From NCBI GenBank assembly GCA_004282745.1, contig SHMT01000015.1:60282-124281 (forward strand): DNA of 64,000 nt, read 5' to 3'. The notes beneath the pieces were generated by a model, which was not told where the DNA came from, searched no databases, and was given only the letters and a program-made list of their open reading frames with translations. The DNA comes from Candidatus Scalindua sp. SCAELEC01 (GTDB lineage: Bacteria; Planctomycetota; Brocadiia; Brocadiales; Scalinduaceae). Position 1 is the stretch's first letter. Each line of letters begins with the position of its first letter. The position numbers and the translations under genes were made by a program. Below, piece after piece: positions 55,195-64,000 of the stretch.

Positions 55195-55713
55195 GTGAGA
55201 GAAGTACTTATAGAAATTTTGAAGAAATTCAGGTACAACTTTGAACAGATCAGGCTACACATTGATTTATGGTTCAAGGAGAGATTTGAAAAATTTACCG
55301 CAATCAAAGAGTCTCTAAAAGAAAGTAGTTCTTATACATATGAACACCAATCCAGCGACTTCGGCAAAGAACGAGAATTCCTGATACGATTGCATAAGGA
55401 AATAATCGAACAAGAAGAACATGAAAGTGAAGACCTGAAAATCTTAATCCAGAACATGTTGGATGACTACGACGAGTTAGTCCGTAAGTATCGAGGACTT
55501 GTACCTTTGGACTATTCAACACACATCATCCCAGATAAGGCTCATGCGGAAGAGGGGAGAGAAATCGAAGTTGAGGTCTTACAGTTCTTCCCTTCAAGCT
55601 GTCAAAGAGAAAATATTATCCAGCACGTAACAGAGATCATTAAGCATGTCCAGGAGACCTCCTACCCTGATACACCCATATGGGTCAAGGTGACTCAGCA
55701 TAAAGAAAAATAA
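55195..55713 (+). CDS. Hypothetical protein, coiled-coil rich
   Basis: A 172-aa soluble protein with GTG start and AAGGT about 7 bp upstream. Residues 1-100 are highly charged helix (EEHESEDLKILIQNMLDDYDELV); residues 120-170 look like an alpha/beta segment (GREIEVEVLQFFPSSCQ). Family not recognised. The end of an R3-type repeat (gtgtttgaacgaaaat) follows the stop at about 55719-55734. Confidence 0.55.
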   Translation: MREVLIEILKKFRYNFEQIRLHIDLWFKERFEKFTAIKESLKESSSYTYEHQSSDFGKEREFLIRLHKEIIEQEEHESEDLKILIQNMLDDYDELVRKYRGLVPLDYSTHIIPDKAHAEEGREIEVEVLQFFPSSCQRENIIQHVTEIIKHVQETSYPDTPIWVKVTQHKEK

Positions 55714-55769
55714 TTCGTGTTTGAACGAAAATCGATTTGTGGTGAGTAGTACATAGCTCGATTCTGTAT

Positions 55770-56231
55770 TTACGAATCCTTTGTGTAACCCCTCGTAAAC
55801 CACTTGACAGCCTTCAAAACATCGTCAAGGTATACATCGGTATCAACGCAGTAACCGTGAGGTCTCAGATTTGGGACAGCGACAATAGCCTTTGGCATTG
55901 CCGCCATCAACCCCACCCGTAACTCCTTTTCACAGGCAATTGCAACCACCCCTTGCACCTCTTCAGCCATAACCCTTTTTAGAGCAATTCTACCGCCACT
56001 TGCAACCGCAATACTGATACCATATTCTTCGGACACTTCTAACAGATCTTTTACCTTGCATTTTCCGCAACGCTTACACTCATTAAGGTCATGTTTGATG
56101 TTTTGTTTACATTTTGAATTTTGAGTGCAGTGTGGAAATATGAGCAACAGTCCCTCAGGTGGGCATTTCTTTTTCCTTAACTTTGTCATTAAGTTGTTAA
56201 GTGAAACAAACTTCTTATCCAAAACTTCCAT
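55770..56231 (-). CDS. DUF116 family cysteine-rich protein
   Basis: A 153-aa protein matching DUF116: GLLLIFPHCTQNSKC, then CKRCGKCKVKDL with four close cysteines and YGISIAVASGGRIA, then a CEKELRVGLMAAMPKAIVAVPNLRPHGYCVDTDVY end. The cysteines suggest a metal or iron-sulfur site. Family function is unknown. It lies downstream of def and fmt on the same strand. Confidence 0.85.
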   Translation of the reverse strand: MEVLDKKFVSLNNLMTKLRKKKCPPEGLLLIFPHCTQNSKCKQNIKHDLNECKRCGKCKVKDLLEVSEEYGISIAVASGGRIALKRVMAEEVQGVVAIACEKELRVGLMAAMPKAIVAVPNLRPHGYCVDTDVYLDDVLKAVKWFTRGYTKDS

Positions 56232-56382
56232 CTTATCGATACCCCTTTTTGTGAAGGTTTATACTGAAATTTTCGTGAATCGAAAATTCATACACACGTG
56301 CAAACCAAAAGACAGCTCTCAACTGTTAAAGGTGCTATAGTGGAGAACATGTTTAATTCTCCCATAAAACTTACGCCCTGTA

Positions 56383-57333
56383 TTACTTGAACAAATCACC
56401 CGTATTAATGCCGTGTCCATGCAAAAACGCCGCCGCCTTCATCTCTCGTTTCCCTTCGGGTTTCACCCTAGCTATCCAGACAAAGCCATTTTTTGTCACT
56501 ACTTTAATACCCCGGTCAGAAACACCCGAAACGGTACCAGGAAGAGTCGTTGGTCTTGTGCTCAATGGTAAATCATACTCCGTTTCCAGGATTATTATCC
56601 TTTCCGTTTTGTTATTGTGTGTTACCGTCGTATACGCTCCAGGCCAGGGATTCACACCTCTTACAAAATTGTGAATCTCTTTGGTATTTTGATTCCAATT
56701 GATTAGCCCATCTCTCTTTTTTAGTTTTGGCGCATAGGTAACGAGGCTTTCGTCCTGTTTCGTATATTTTATATCTCCTGCGTCTAGCTGATCAATACTT
56801 TCCATCAAAACCTCTGCCCCCAGACTGCTTAACCTGTCCCCCAATTCCCCTGCCGTCTCATTGTCTCCTACCCGCAATGATTTTTGCATAATTATCTCAC
56901 CGGCATCCATTTTCTCTCGCATCACCATTGAAGTAATCCCCGTCTCCTCATCTCCTCGGATAAGCGCCCAATTAATGGGTGCAGCACCACGATATTTTGG
57001 AAGCAGTGAGGCGTGAATATTCAAACAGATATACCTTGGCAAATCTAATATCTCAGATGAAATTTTCTGGCCAAAAGCAACCGTAACAATAAGGTCCGGA
57101 CTGAGCCCAGCGATTTTACCAACAACTACCTCATCGTTTATATTTTTGGGTTGGATTATCGGAATTCCAAAACCCAAGGCTGCTTCCTTAATTGGCGGTG
57201 GACAAGGTTGCCGTTTTCTCCCTATTGGTTTGTCTGTTTGCGTTACAACCGTTACTATCTTATGTCTTGATTTTACGAGTGATTCTAAGCTGGGAACGGC
57301 GAAGCCTGGTGTCCCCATAAAAATAACATTCAT
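56383..57333 (-). CDS. fmt: Methionyl-tRNA formyltransferase
   Basis: Formylates initiator Met-tRNA using 10-formyl-THF. The 316-aa protein has MGTPGFAVPSLESLV, the catalytic block LNIHASLLPKYRGAAPINWAL with Asn and His, and the Asp in MDAGEII. The C-terminal tRNA-binding domain is complete. def is 30 bp upstream on the same strand, a common pairing. Confidence 0.97.
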   Translation of the reverse strand: MNVIFMGTPGFAVPSLESLVKSRHKIVTVVTQTDKPIGRKRQPCPPPIKEAALGFGIPIIQPKNINDEVVVGKIAGLSPDLIVTVAFGQKISSEILDLPRYICLNIHASLLPKYRGAAPINWALIRGDEETGITSMVMREKMDAGEIIMQKSLRVGDNETAGELGDRLSSLGAEVLMESIDQLDAGDIKYTKQDESLVTYAPKLKKRDGLINWNQNTKEIHNFVRGVNPWPGAYTTVTHNNKTERIIILETEYDLPLSTRPTTLPGTVSGVSDRGIKVVTKNGFVWIARVKPEGKREMKAAAFLHGHGINTGDLFK

Positions 57334-57363
57334 AGTAATGGCTATTGTTCCAAACAGGTTAGG

Positions 57364-57894
57364 TTATCTTACGCCGGCATTGTTTTCTTGGTATGCGGTC
57401 TCAAATTCTTTAATCTTCTGTTTATTCGTTATCATGCTCGCAGGTGTCATCTTTTCTATAAAGAGAGTCCCGTTTAAATGGTCGATTTCATGCTGCCAGG
57501 CACGCCCCAACAACCCATCAGCTTTAATCTGTAACCTTTCACCTTTTAGATTGAACGCAATAACCGTAACACTTTGGGAACGCATCACCTTTCCAACCAA
57601 GCCCGGAAACGACAAGCAACCCTCTTCTTCAATTATCTCACCTTGCTGTTCAACGATATACGGATTAACAAAAACTCTTTCTCCGACTTTGTTCCCTTCA
57701 ATATCCAAAACAACGAGGCGCTTAGAAATCCCAACCTGCGTTGCGGCAAGACCGACCCCACAAGCGTCGTACATGGTTTTTAGCATTTCATCCGCGATTT
57801 GGTAAATCTCTTCGTCGATCTCTTCGACCGGTTTCGCTTTGCACTTCAAGCCCGGATTTGGAAAAATAAGTACTTCCATATAATATAGATTCAA
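57364..57894 (-). CDS. def: Peptide deformylase
   Basis: Removes the N-formyl group from nascent proteins. The 176-aa metalloenzyme has all three motifs: GVGLAATQVG, EEGCLSFPG (metal Cys) and HEIDHLNG (metal His pair and catalytic Glu). It is first of def-fmt-DUF116. Confidence 0.97.
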   Translation of the reverse strand: MNLYYMEVLIFPNPGLKCKAKPVEEIDEEIYQIADEMLKTMYDACGVGLAATQVGISKRLVVLDIEGNKVGERVFVNPYIVEQQGEIIEEEGCLSFPGLVGKVMRSQSVTVIAFNLKGERLQIKADGLLGRAWQHEIDHLNGTLFIEKMTPASMITNKQKIKEFETAYQENNAGVR

Positions 57895-58003
57895 CAGGTT
57901 ATCAGGATAATTACCGATGCTTTAGAACCAATAAAAGGTTAATCTAGCGGAATGCAGTATATAATACAAACAGCTGAAAAAGCAAGGGTTTTTTGTTTTT
58001 TTG

Positions 58004-58032
58004 TTGACAAGAGTAACCCTATTTCGTAGACT
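58004..58032 (+). promoter_or_regulatory. Promoter candidate for rpsT
   Basis: TTGACA (58004-58009), 17-bp spacer, TAGACT (58027-58032), 84 bp before the S20 start. A T-rich tract precedes the -35 box and could act as an UP element. Confidence 0.65.
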
Positions 58033-58116
58033 TTCACAATCAATACCTCTTCATGTAGAGAGTACTATTGAAATCGAGCTCGTGAAAAATCAATTGTAAC
58101 CGAGAAGGAAAAATTT

Positions 58117-58392
58117 ATGCCCACAAATAAATCTGCAAAAAAAAGGGTCCGCCAGAACATTACGTGTCGGATGAGAAATAGGAGCCACAAATCTGCGCTA
58201 AAAACCCAGATTAAAAAATTCGTTCAGTCTGTTCAGAACAAAAATACGGCGGACGCGGAAAAACACTTTTCTTTAACCACCAAGGCACTTGACAAAGTGG
58301 CGGCAAAAGGGATTATTCATAAAAAAACTGCTTCAAGAAAAAAATCCAGATTAGCAAAAGTTCTCAATAGAATGAAAACAACCACAACATAA
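58117..58392 (+). CDS. rpsT: Small ribosomal subunit protein bS20
   Basis: A 91-aa, very basic helical protein. MPTNKSAKKRVRQNITCRMRN is close to the usual S20 start, and AAKGIIHKKTASRKKSRL is the conserved C-terminal block. It binds 16S rRNA in 30S assembly. GAGAAGGA lies about 8 bp upstream. It converges with the deacetylase gene, stops 16 bp apart. Confidence 0.96.
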   Translation: MPTNKSAKKRVRQNITCRMRNRSHKSALKTQIKKFVQSVQNKNTADAEKHFSLTTKALDKVAAKGIIHKKTASRKKSRLAKVLNRMKTTTT

Positions 58393-58408
58393 ATTCCGGT
58401 TTTTTCAT

Positions 58409-59350
58409 TTAATTTTGCGTACTATTCAGGCCATTTAGGTGTTCCTCTATACATCGTGGCAAATCTGACAAGTGGTATCCACCCTCTAAACAAGAGACAA
58501 TTCGTCCTTCACAACACTCACGAGCAATTTTTTGTGTCATTTCTGTTAAGATACGAAATGCAGAAGTGCCGAGACCTAAACCACCAACAGGATCGAGGCC
58601 ATAGGCATCGAAACCGGATGAGATGAGGATAAAATTTGGTCTGAATTGTTTGATATCCTTTTCAAGTACCGTTTGAAATCTGCTGATATACGTTTTCGAT
58701 GTGGTGCCATGGGGTAGAGGAATATTTATAGTACCGCCTACCCCTCTACCTTTTCCCGTTTCACTTTCTCTGCCAGTACCAGGATAAAATGGGTATCTAT
58801 GGATTGAAAAATAGAGAACTGAAGGGTCTTCATAAAATGTATCCTGAGTCCCGTTACCGTGGTGTACATCCCAGTCAATAATGACAACTTTTTCAAGGTT
58901 ATATTCTCTCTGAAGGTACTTTGCAGCTATGGATACGTTATTAAATAAGCAAAAGCCCATTGCTCTCGTTGGTGTAGCATGATGACCTGGAGGTCGTATA
59001 AGACAAAATGCATTGTCCACCTCTCCTTTCATTACTAAATCAATCGCCGTAAGAGGTGCGCCAGCAGCATATGAAGCAGCATCGTATGAAAAAGGCGAAA
59101 CAGATGTGTCGGGGTCTATATTTCCACCACCAGTCCTGGCAAGTTTTTCAATGTGTTCAATGTGGTATGAGCTATGTACGGAGGCAATCTCTTCAATTGT
59201 CGCAGCACGAGGTTTCTCAACACCAAGTTTTTCCCACACACCCGTTGATTTCAGATAGGTTACGGTATTTGTTATCCTCAGGGAATTCTCTGGATGCTGG
59301 AGACCTGTATCATGCTTTGTATAAATATCATCGTAAACGAGAGTTGTCAT
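58409..59350 (-). CDS. Histone deacetylase family hydrolase
   Basis: A 313-aa zinc hydrolase of the arginase/deacetylase fold. RPPGHHATPTRAMGFCLFNN carries the catalytic His pair, and DWDVHHGNGTQDTFY and SSGFDAYGLDPVGGLGL carry the zinc ligands. Bacterial members act on acetylpolyamines, acetylated proteins such as AcsA, or acetoin-linked substrates. Neighbours give no clue to the substrate. Confidence 0.93.
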   Translation of the reverse strand: MTTLVYDDIYTKHDTGLQHPENSLRITNTVTYLKSTGVWEKLGVEKPRAATIEEIASVHSSYHIEHIEKLARTGGGNIDPDTSVSPFSYDAASYAAGAPLTAIDLVMKGEVDNAFCLIRPPGHHATPTRAMGFCLFNNVSIAAKYLQREYNLEKVVIIDWDVHHGNGTQDTFYEDPSVLYFSIHRYPFYPGTGRESETGKGRGVGGTINIPLPHGTTSKTYISRFQTVLEKDIKQFRPNFILISSGFDAYGLDPVGGLGLGTSAFRILTEMTQKIARECCEGRIVSCLEGGYHLSDLPRCIEEHLNGLNSTQN

Positions 59351-59616
59351 AATCGATTTGTGTCCTTTAATGAATACCTTGTTCAGAGCCTAAATAATGA
59401 TTAATAAAATGTCAAATCCCTTTCACATCCCATCTCAAGCATCACACCACAATGAGATTATCATTCTAAGGCCAAATGACTTTATTGTCAAATTAAAGAA
59501 ATTGAGAGTGGGTGCATCGCTTACGAATCTTTTGTCTATCAATCTAGAATAGTGAAGACCGTTGCCTGAAAGAGACAACAAGATTCATTTGAAAAATTTA
59601 GTAGGAGTGAAACAAA

Positions 59617-60243
59617 TTGAAAAAAGAGCGCATAGAAGATGAAGAGTTACTCGCTTTAATACACAAAAGCATTAACATCAAAGAGCTAAAAAAGCTGAAT
59701 AAAACGGTAACAAAAAAAAGAATTGATACATTTTTTGATGATCTAGCAAATTATCTTAAACAGAACGAAGATCCACTCCGAGAACATATTGAGCCAGATG
59801 TTGCCTGCCCCCCAGAAAAAAATTTTGAAACTCTTACCATTAATATTGACGGTGCCTCCAGGGGTAACCCTGGGAAATCAGGTGTTGGAGTTGCAATATT
59901 TGATAAAGATTTAAAATTGATAAAAGAGACCTGCGAATATATTGGAATCGCCACAAATAATATATCAGAATACAAAGCCCTTATACTCGGTATTAAAGAG
60001 GCAATAAAATTTTGCCCTAAAGAGTCTTTATTTAAATCGGATAGTGAGCTTTTGGTAAAACAGATAAAGGGTGAATATCGAGTCAAGAGTCCGCATCTTA
60101 TGTATCTCTTTACGGATGCACAAGGCCTTCTAAAAAAACTGCCAAAGTGGAAGATAAAACATATACCCAGAGAGGAGAACAAACAGGCTGACAAGCTAGC
60201 AAACCAAGGAATCGATTCATCTACCAAAAATTGCTCAACATAA
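59617..60243 (+). CDS. Ribonuclease H-like protein with N-terminal extension
   Basis: A 208-aa protein with TTG start supported by GGAG about 8 bp upstream. The RNase H fold spans about 72-202 with the acidic residues D78 (NIDGASRGNPG), E118 (NNISEYKALILG), D142 (FKSDSELLVKQI) and D192 (NKQADKLAN). This is the short, archaeal-like RNase HI form. The N-terminal 70 residues are charged helix not seen in E. coli RNase HI. It removes RNA from RNA-DNA hybrids. Confidence 0.9.
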   Translation: MKKERIEDEELLALIHKSINIKELKKLNKTVTKKRIDTFFDDLANYLKQNEDPLREHIEPDVACPPEKNFETLTINIDGASRGNPGKSGVGVAIFDKDLKLIKETCEYIGIATNNISEYKALILGIKEAIKFCPKESLFKSDSELLVKQIKGEYRVKSPHLMYLFTDAQGLLKKLPKWKIKHIPREENKQADKLANQGIDSSTKNCST

Positions 60244-60344
60244 AAGCGGGAGACTCCTTACTTCTCTGGATTGCCGATAACGCTTGACAAGATTCGTGCT
60301 TCAACTGGAGGCATAAGGACAAATTGGTATGGTCCCTTCTTCAC

Positions 60345-61622
60345 TCATTTTCTGGCTCCCAACATTTCAAGAAAACCTTCGATTCTTGTCGTGATCTGCC
60401 CAGACATATAACTACTATCATCAACACAATCTCCATCAAGATTTAAGAGCGGATATCCCTCCCGGTTCATCTCCTTTTTTATGGTCGGGATTGCGGCATT
60501 GTTTCTTCTGCAACCCCAGGTAGAAAAGGCAATGATGCCATTGGCATGATATTTCTTCGATAACATCTTTATCACATCCAATCTTCTCTCCAGCGGTCCA
60601 TTATTGTGGTTTGAAATCAGCTTGCGAGCAATGCTTTCGTAAGGTTTATCAGGATCTAATTTCTCCCAGTACACATGATTTATCTCCTCAAAGACTATTT
60701 TAACATTTTGTGCACTTTCAATCTTATCAAAGATATCTGATCGGAAGTATGGTTTGAGTTCAAGCCAGAGAATCTTAATCTTCTCCTCCTCTTTTATCCC
60801 TTCTCTTTTTTTAGATGCGATCTTCTTCTTTAGCTCTTCCAGCAATTTTGAATAGAAATCTACCGCATATTGCGACCCTATTAAAAGATGGCTCGGCAAC
60901 ATAAATCCAAGGGAGTCCTGACCCATGAGCGGAGACAAAGGATCCTCTCTCACCCGATTTATCTCAATCATTTTTTCCCTCGCCTGATTGGATAGATCAA
61001 TCGCCTTTCTCAAAGAATCTTCATCCATCGTTTTCCCCGAAGCCTTTTCTAAACATTTCGTCAGGTTTCTCAATTGATCCGAGAGATATTTAACAGAGGA
61101 GTCCGTCATTTCATAGGGAACGTCTATAATAAGACTCTCTTTTCCTGATTGCGATTCACAGATCTTAATTGTTTTCAAGTTACTATCACAGATAGTAGTT
61201 GTTCCGACAAGAAATTTAGGTGGTGGATATAAACCCGTAAAGGCGTGGCCTATTGCCGCCCTATGAAAAGAACAAACATCTGTAGGTATCGCAAAAAGAT
61301 CCGCTTCTGCAAACCCCTGAGTACTTCTTCCATACCTTGCGAAAAGAGCAGCCGCTATCTCCAACGAAAATGTGGGCAACTGCATTGCGAAAAGGATCTC
61401 CGATGGAACAAAGAGGGTCGTCCAGACAGATCCGTATTTATATGCATGGAAATGGTGCTCGATGACATATTTAGAGAGATATTTAAAGGCATCGATATGG
61501 TTGTTATCAAGACCTCTAACGGTCACCTTCGTATAAATATTGAGAATCCTGAGAAACTCTTTAAAAAGAAAGGGCGTAAACCTTCTCGTTAAGTTGTCCT
61601 TAGTTTTCTTTATGCTCAGCAT
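60345..61622 (-). CDS. 2-hydroxyacyl-CoA dehydratase-like Fe-S subunit
   Basis: A 425-aa protein of the HgdB/FldB/BcrB-like family. Three widely spaced Cys in family positions could hold a 4Fe-4S cluster: C117 (IPTDVCSFHRA), C145 (TTTICDSN) and C371 (FSTWGCRRNNA). The end DGDCVDDSSYMSGQITTRIEGFLEML is typical. Such subunits receive one electron at very low potential from an ATP-driven activator. The fused activator gene is upstream, 196 bp away on the same strand. The substrate is unknown; homologues include dehydratases, benzoyl-CoA reductases and double-cubane cluster proteins. Confidence 0.85.
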   Translation of the reverse strand: MLSIKKTKDNLTRRFTPFLFKEFLRILNIYTKVTVRGLDNNHIDAFKYLSKYVIEHHFHAYKYGSVWTTLFVPSEILFAMQLPTFSLEIAAALFARYGRSTQGFAEADLFAIPTDVCSFHRAAIGHAFTGLYPPPKFLVGTTTICDSNLKTIKICESQSGKESLIIDVPYEMTDSSVKYLSDQLRNLTKCLEKASGKTMDEDSLRKAIDLSNQAREKMIEINRVREDPLSPLMGQDSLGFMLPSHLLIGSQYAVDFYSKLLEELKKKIASKKREGIKEEEKIKILWLELKPYFRSDIFDKIESAQNVKIVFEEINHVYWEKLDPDKPYESIARKLISNHNNGPLERRLDVIKMLSKKYHANGIIAFSTWGCRRNNAAIPTIKKEMNREGYPLLNLDGDCVDDSSYMSGQITTRIEGFLEMLGARK

Positions 61623-61818
61623 CGTTTTGTTATCGTATACTTAATTAAAAAAACGTTCCTATTCCAAATTTTTAAATGAATAAGAGTAAGGGGAAGGTGC
61701 GAATTGCCAACATGGCAGACTTCACAACCGCTTGATGTGCCTCACCGCAGAATTGAAAACCATAACCCACGCAGGACTTAACTCTGCCAGCTGCCAAAGG
61801 ATGCGAAATGTTTTTTGA

Positions 61819-63714
61819 TTACGTCGTAAGCTGTTCAATAAACGCTTCTACCCTCGTTTTAACTTGTCCTTCGCTTTTCGAGCCATCATCACAATTTAAA
61901 TGGAGAAGTGGGATATTGCTCTTTGTAAATTCCTGCTTTATCAAAGGATAATCATATAAGCTATGATCACAAAATTTTAGCGTGTGATAAACTGCACCAT
62001 TAATTGCGCTTTTTTCAATGAGAGAGATAGTATTTCTAATTCTCTCAAAGACGTTAACCATCCTGGAACAAGGTGATTTTCTCAAATACCTCTCGGATAT
62101 TGATCGGTAGGGGTTATCCGTTATCTCAACTTTTTTATCAAAAAACCTGCTTCCCGTGCACAAATCATCTAAGACAACCCGAGCCCCTGCATCCTCAATT
62201 ACCTTTATTATCTCCTCGTTTTCTAATATACTTCCCCATATCAAGAGTTTTGGCTGAGATGTATTCTCTGGTACGTCGCCCATCTTTTTCATGAGGGATG
62301 ATAAATAACCGACATAATCATTAAATTTTTCCGGTACTGCATTTATACCGGCCTTTAACAAGCTGTAAATTTCATAACCAGAGTATCCAACGTATCCATT
62401 CCACTGTTTATGAAGAAATAATGTTACTCTCTCTCTCACCTCATTGTACAGAGAAATACTCCTATTTATGTCTTCAATATTTATTTTCAGTTTATAAAAA
62501 TTTTCAAGCCGTTCCTTAAACGCCTTTATTAACTCCGCAAAGTAGAGAACAGAAGCTTCATCACTATTTTTAGGTATATCCAAAATATAGTTAAATTTCC
62601 TACCATTGTCTATTCTCGTCCAAGCATCGTACAGCCTGCGCATACCATCACAAGAGTTGGTAAATACCACCCCTTCAAATTGGTCCAGGGCTCCAGACGC
62701 TTTTTTGCCGGAGATTGTCTTTATATATGAACAAATATTATTGCACAGCAATTCATCATGAGAGGAATTATCCCCCGCTTCTCCCTTTATCCTGACGGGA
62801 TGAAACCCCGCTGCCCTAATTATTTCGACTGGCGTATAGGTGCAAAAATACCCCATTTTAGGTCGCTCATCATCAAGCTTTACGTCTGCAATCGACACCA
62901 TCTTGCCTTCGACAGCCTTTTTATCTACTGTTTTTCGGGAAAGAGCATTCTCTAAGGCTATAAGCGCCGCTCCTAGCGCGCCGGCTATTTGCGGCTCGTC
63001 AGGTATTTTAATAGAACAGGAAAGTTTTTTCTCCAGTTCACGTACGACACCTATGTTTTTAGCAACTCCTCCTGTCATGATTACCTCTTCTTCTACACCA
63101 ACTCTTTTCGCCTGTGCAGAGACCCGTTTGGCAATAGAAACATGGAGCCCCTTACATATGTTTTCCGTTTTATGATCAGCGCCTATTAAAGAGACGACTT
63201 CAGATTCAGCAAAAACGGTACATAAACTGCTGATAGAAACGCTGTCGGTTCCTTTAAGAGAGAGCTCTCCCATATCATCCAGATCTATCTCTAATGTCCT
63301 GGCCATCACTTCCAAAAACCTTCCGGTCCCGGCTGCACATTTATCATTCATGGAGAAATCAAGTACATTACCTTTCGCATCAAGGCTAATCGCCTTACTA
63401 TCCTGCCCTCCGATATCTATGACGGTTCTCGCACCCGGGAAGCAGTAATTCGCCCCTCTTGCGTGGCAGGTAATTTCAGTCACAACTTCATCGGCAAAGG
63501 GAACTTTTATCCTGCCATATCCAGTTGCAACCACATAATCAATATCCTGAGCTTCCAGCTTTGTCACTTGCAAGATTTGATTGTATATTTTATCACACGC
63601 CTTCTTACTACTCGCACCTGTAGCAATTACTTCATAAGATACGATCTCTTTTTTATCATTCAATAATACCGCATCTGTTGACAAGGACCCTATATCTATC
63701 CCAAGAGTTAACAT
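61819..63714 (-). CDS. Fused activator ATPase and 2-hydroxyacyl-CoA dehydratase-like protein
   Basis: A 631-aa two-part protein. Residues 1-255 are a BadF/BadG/HgdC-type activator: LGIDIGSLSTDAVLL phosphate loop, VIDIGGQDSKAI, cluster Cys126 (NDKCAAGTGRF) and Cys165 (SSLCTVFAESE), and MTGGVAKNIGVVREL. Residues 285-631 form a dehydratase-like domain with C328 (NNICSY), C355 (FTNSCDGMRR), C582 (LKFCDHSLYDYP) and the HLNCDDGSKSEGQVKTRVEAF end. A single chain carrying both reductase and acceptor domains is notable. The second subunit is encoded downstream. The role could be alpha-hydroxyacyl-CoA dehydration, ring reduction or another low-potential reduction. Confidence 0.88.
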   Translation of the reverse strand: MLTLGIDIGSLSTDAVLLNDKKEIVSYEVIATGASSKKACDKIYNQILQVTKLEAQDIDYVVATGYGRIKVPFADEVVTEITCHARGANYCFPGARTVIDIGGQDSKAISLDAKGNVLDFSMNDKCAAGTGRFLEVMARTLEIDLDDMGELSLKGTDSVSISSLCTVFAESEVVSLIGADHKTENICKGLHVSIAKRVSAQAKRVGVEEEVIMTGGVAKNIGVVRELEKKLSCSIKIPDEPQIAGALGAALIALENALSRKTVDKKAVEGKMVSIADVKLDDERPKMGYFCTYTPVEIIRAAGFHPVRIKGEAGDNSSHDELLCNNICSYIKTISGKKASGALDQFEGVVFTNSCDGMRRLYDAWTRIDNGRKFNYILDIPKNSDEASVLYFAELIKAFKERLENFYKLKINIEDINRSISLYNEVRERVTLFLHKQWNGYVGYSGYEIYSLLKAGINAVPEKFNDYVGYLSSLMKKMGDVPENTSQPKLLIWGSILENEEIIKVIEDAGARVVLDDLCTGSRFFDKKVEITDNPYRSISERYLRKSPCSRMVNVFERIRNTISLIEKSAINGAVYHTLKFCDHSLYDYPLIKQEFTKSNIPLLHLNCDDGSKSEGQVKTRVEAFIEQLTT

Positions 63715-63950
63715 TTTAGTTTTTTCTCCTAGATTGTATCAAATTGTGTTGCAGTTTTGCTCAAAACTGTATAGTAAAAGAAACATTGTGCCGAGCAATA
63801 ATGCCTCGATCGTAACACAGTAATAACGCATAGTCAAGGCATTGTTTATTCCATTATCCGGCAAAAGTTCTGACTAAATAGTTTTTGTACGGAAATTCCT
63901 AAGCGTAGTAATTGCAGCGGTTTATGTATGCGAGGAAGCAGTAGAAAACC

Positions 63951-63978
63951 TTGCAAAATGGGAATAGTACGATATAAT
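63951..63978 (+). promoter_or_regulatory. Promoter candidate pointing out of the window
   Basis: TTGCAA (63951-63956), 16-bp spacer, TATAAT (63973-63978). It resembles the sequence at 53484-53510. It would drive a gene starting beyond 64000. Confidence 0.45.
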
Positions 63979-64000
63979 ACATTTCTATAAGTTGTTGTAA

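Overview
The window reads as chromosomal DNA of an AT-rich, Gram-negative-type bacterium, most likely a planctomycete of the anammox lineage (Brocadiales). That placement is inference. It rests on glycogen synthesis genes, a futalosine-type menaquinone pathway (mqnA, mqnC), a multihaem c-type cytochrome fused to a phosphoesterase-like domain, Mla-type lipid carriers with an MMPL/RND partner, an alginate-export-type porin and AT-rich dispersed repeats. No 16S rRNA or other decisive marker is present, and no tRNA, rRNA or CRISPR array was seen.

Layout. 1-1058: 3' part of a cytochrome c/nucleotidase fusion. 1186-9838: histidine kinase and single-domain response regulator, then glgC-glgB-glgA and a convergent GH13 hydrolase. 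9922-16567: small protein, rhomboid protease, MFS carrier, argS, an orphan HEPN-like protein and a truncated-looking dCache sensor. 16677-23416 (minus strand): RND exporter, MlaC, phosphate acetyltransferase, MlaA. 23980-27719: mqnC, mqnA and a membrane protein, divergent from alr. 27878-32641: dnaG-rpoD-zinc ribbon protein-RNase P RNA. 32682-38426: OFA transporter and porin in a gene-poor stretch full of terminal-inverted-repeat elements. 38461-44975 (minus): recJ, prepilin peptidase, OmpA-like lipoprotein, hisH, EF-G paralogue. 45574-53255 (minus): tyrA, purL, purQ, nuoE, nuoF, MobB-like P-loop protein. 53829-60243: accA, two hypotheticals, DUF116 protein, fmt, def, rpsT, a histone-deacetylase-family hydrolase and an RNase H. 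60345-63714 (minus): a fused activator/2-hydroxyacyl-CoA dehydratase-like protein followed by a second dehydratase-like subunit.

Most genes are housekeeping: carbon storage, peptidoglycan precursor, replication and transcription, purines, fatty acid initiation, protein N-terminal processing. The parts most worth a second look are: the ATP-driven low-potential reductase pair at the right edge; five families of non-coding repeats, one of which forms two hairpins and lies in both predicted leaders of the divergent tyrA/accA pair; an element nested in another with a 9-bp target duplication; an orphan HEPN-motif protein; and several domain fusions and insertions (PurS-PurL, RecJ, HisH, RND loop).
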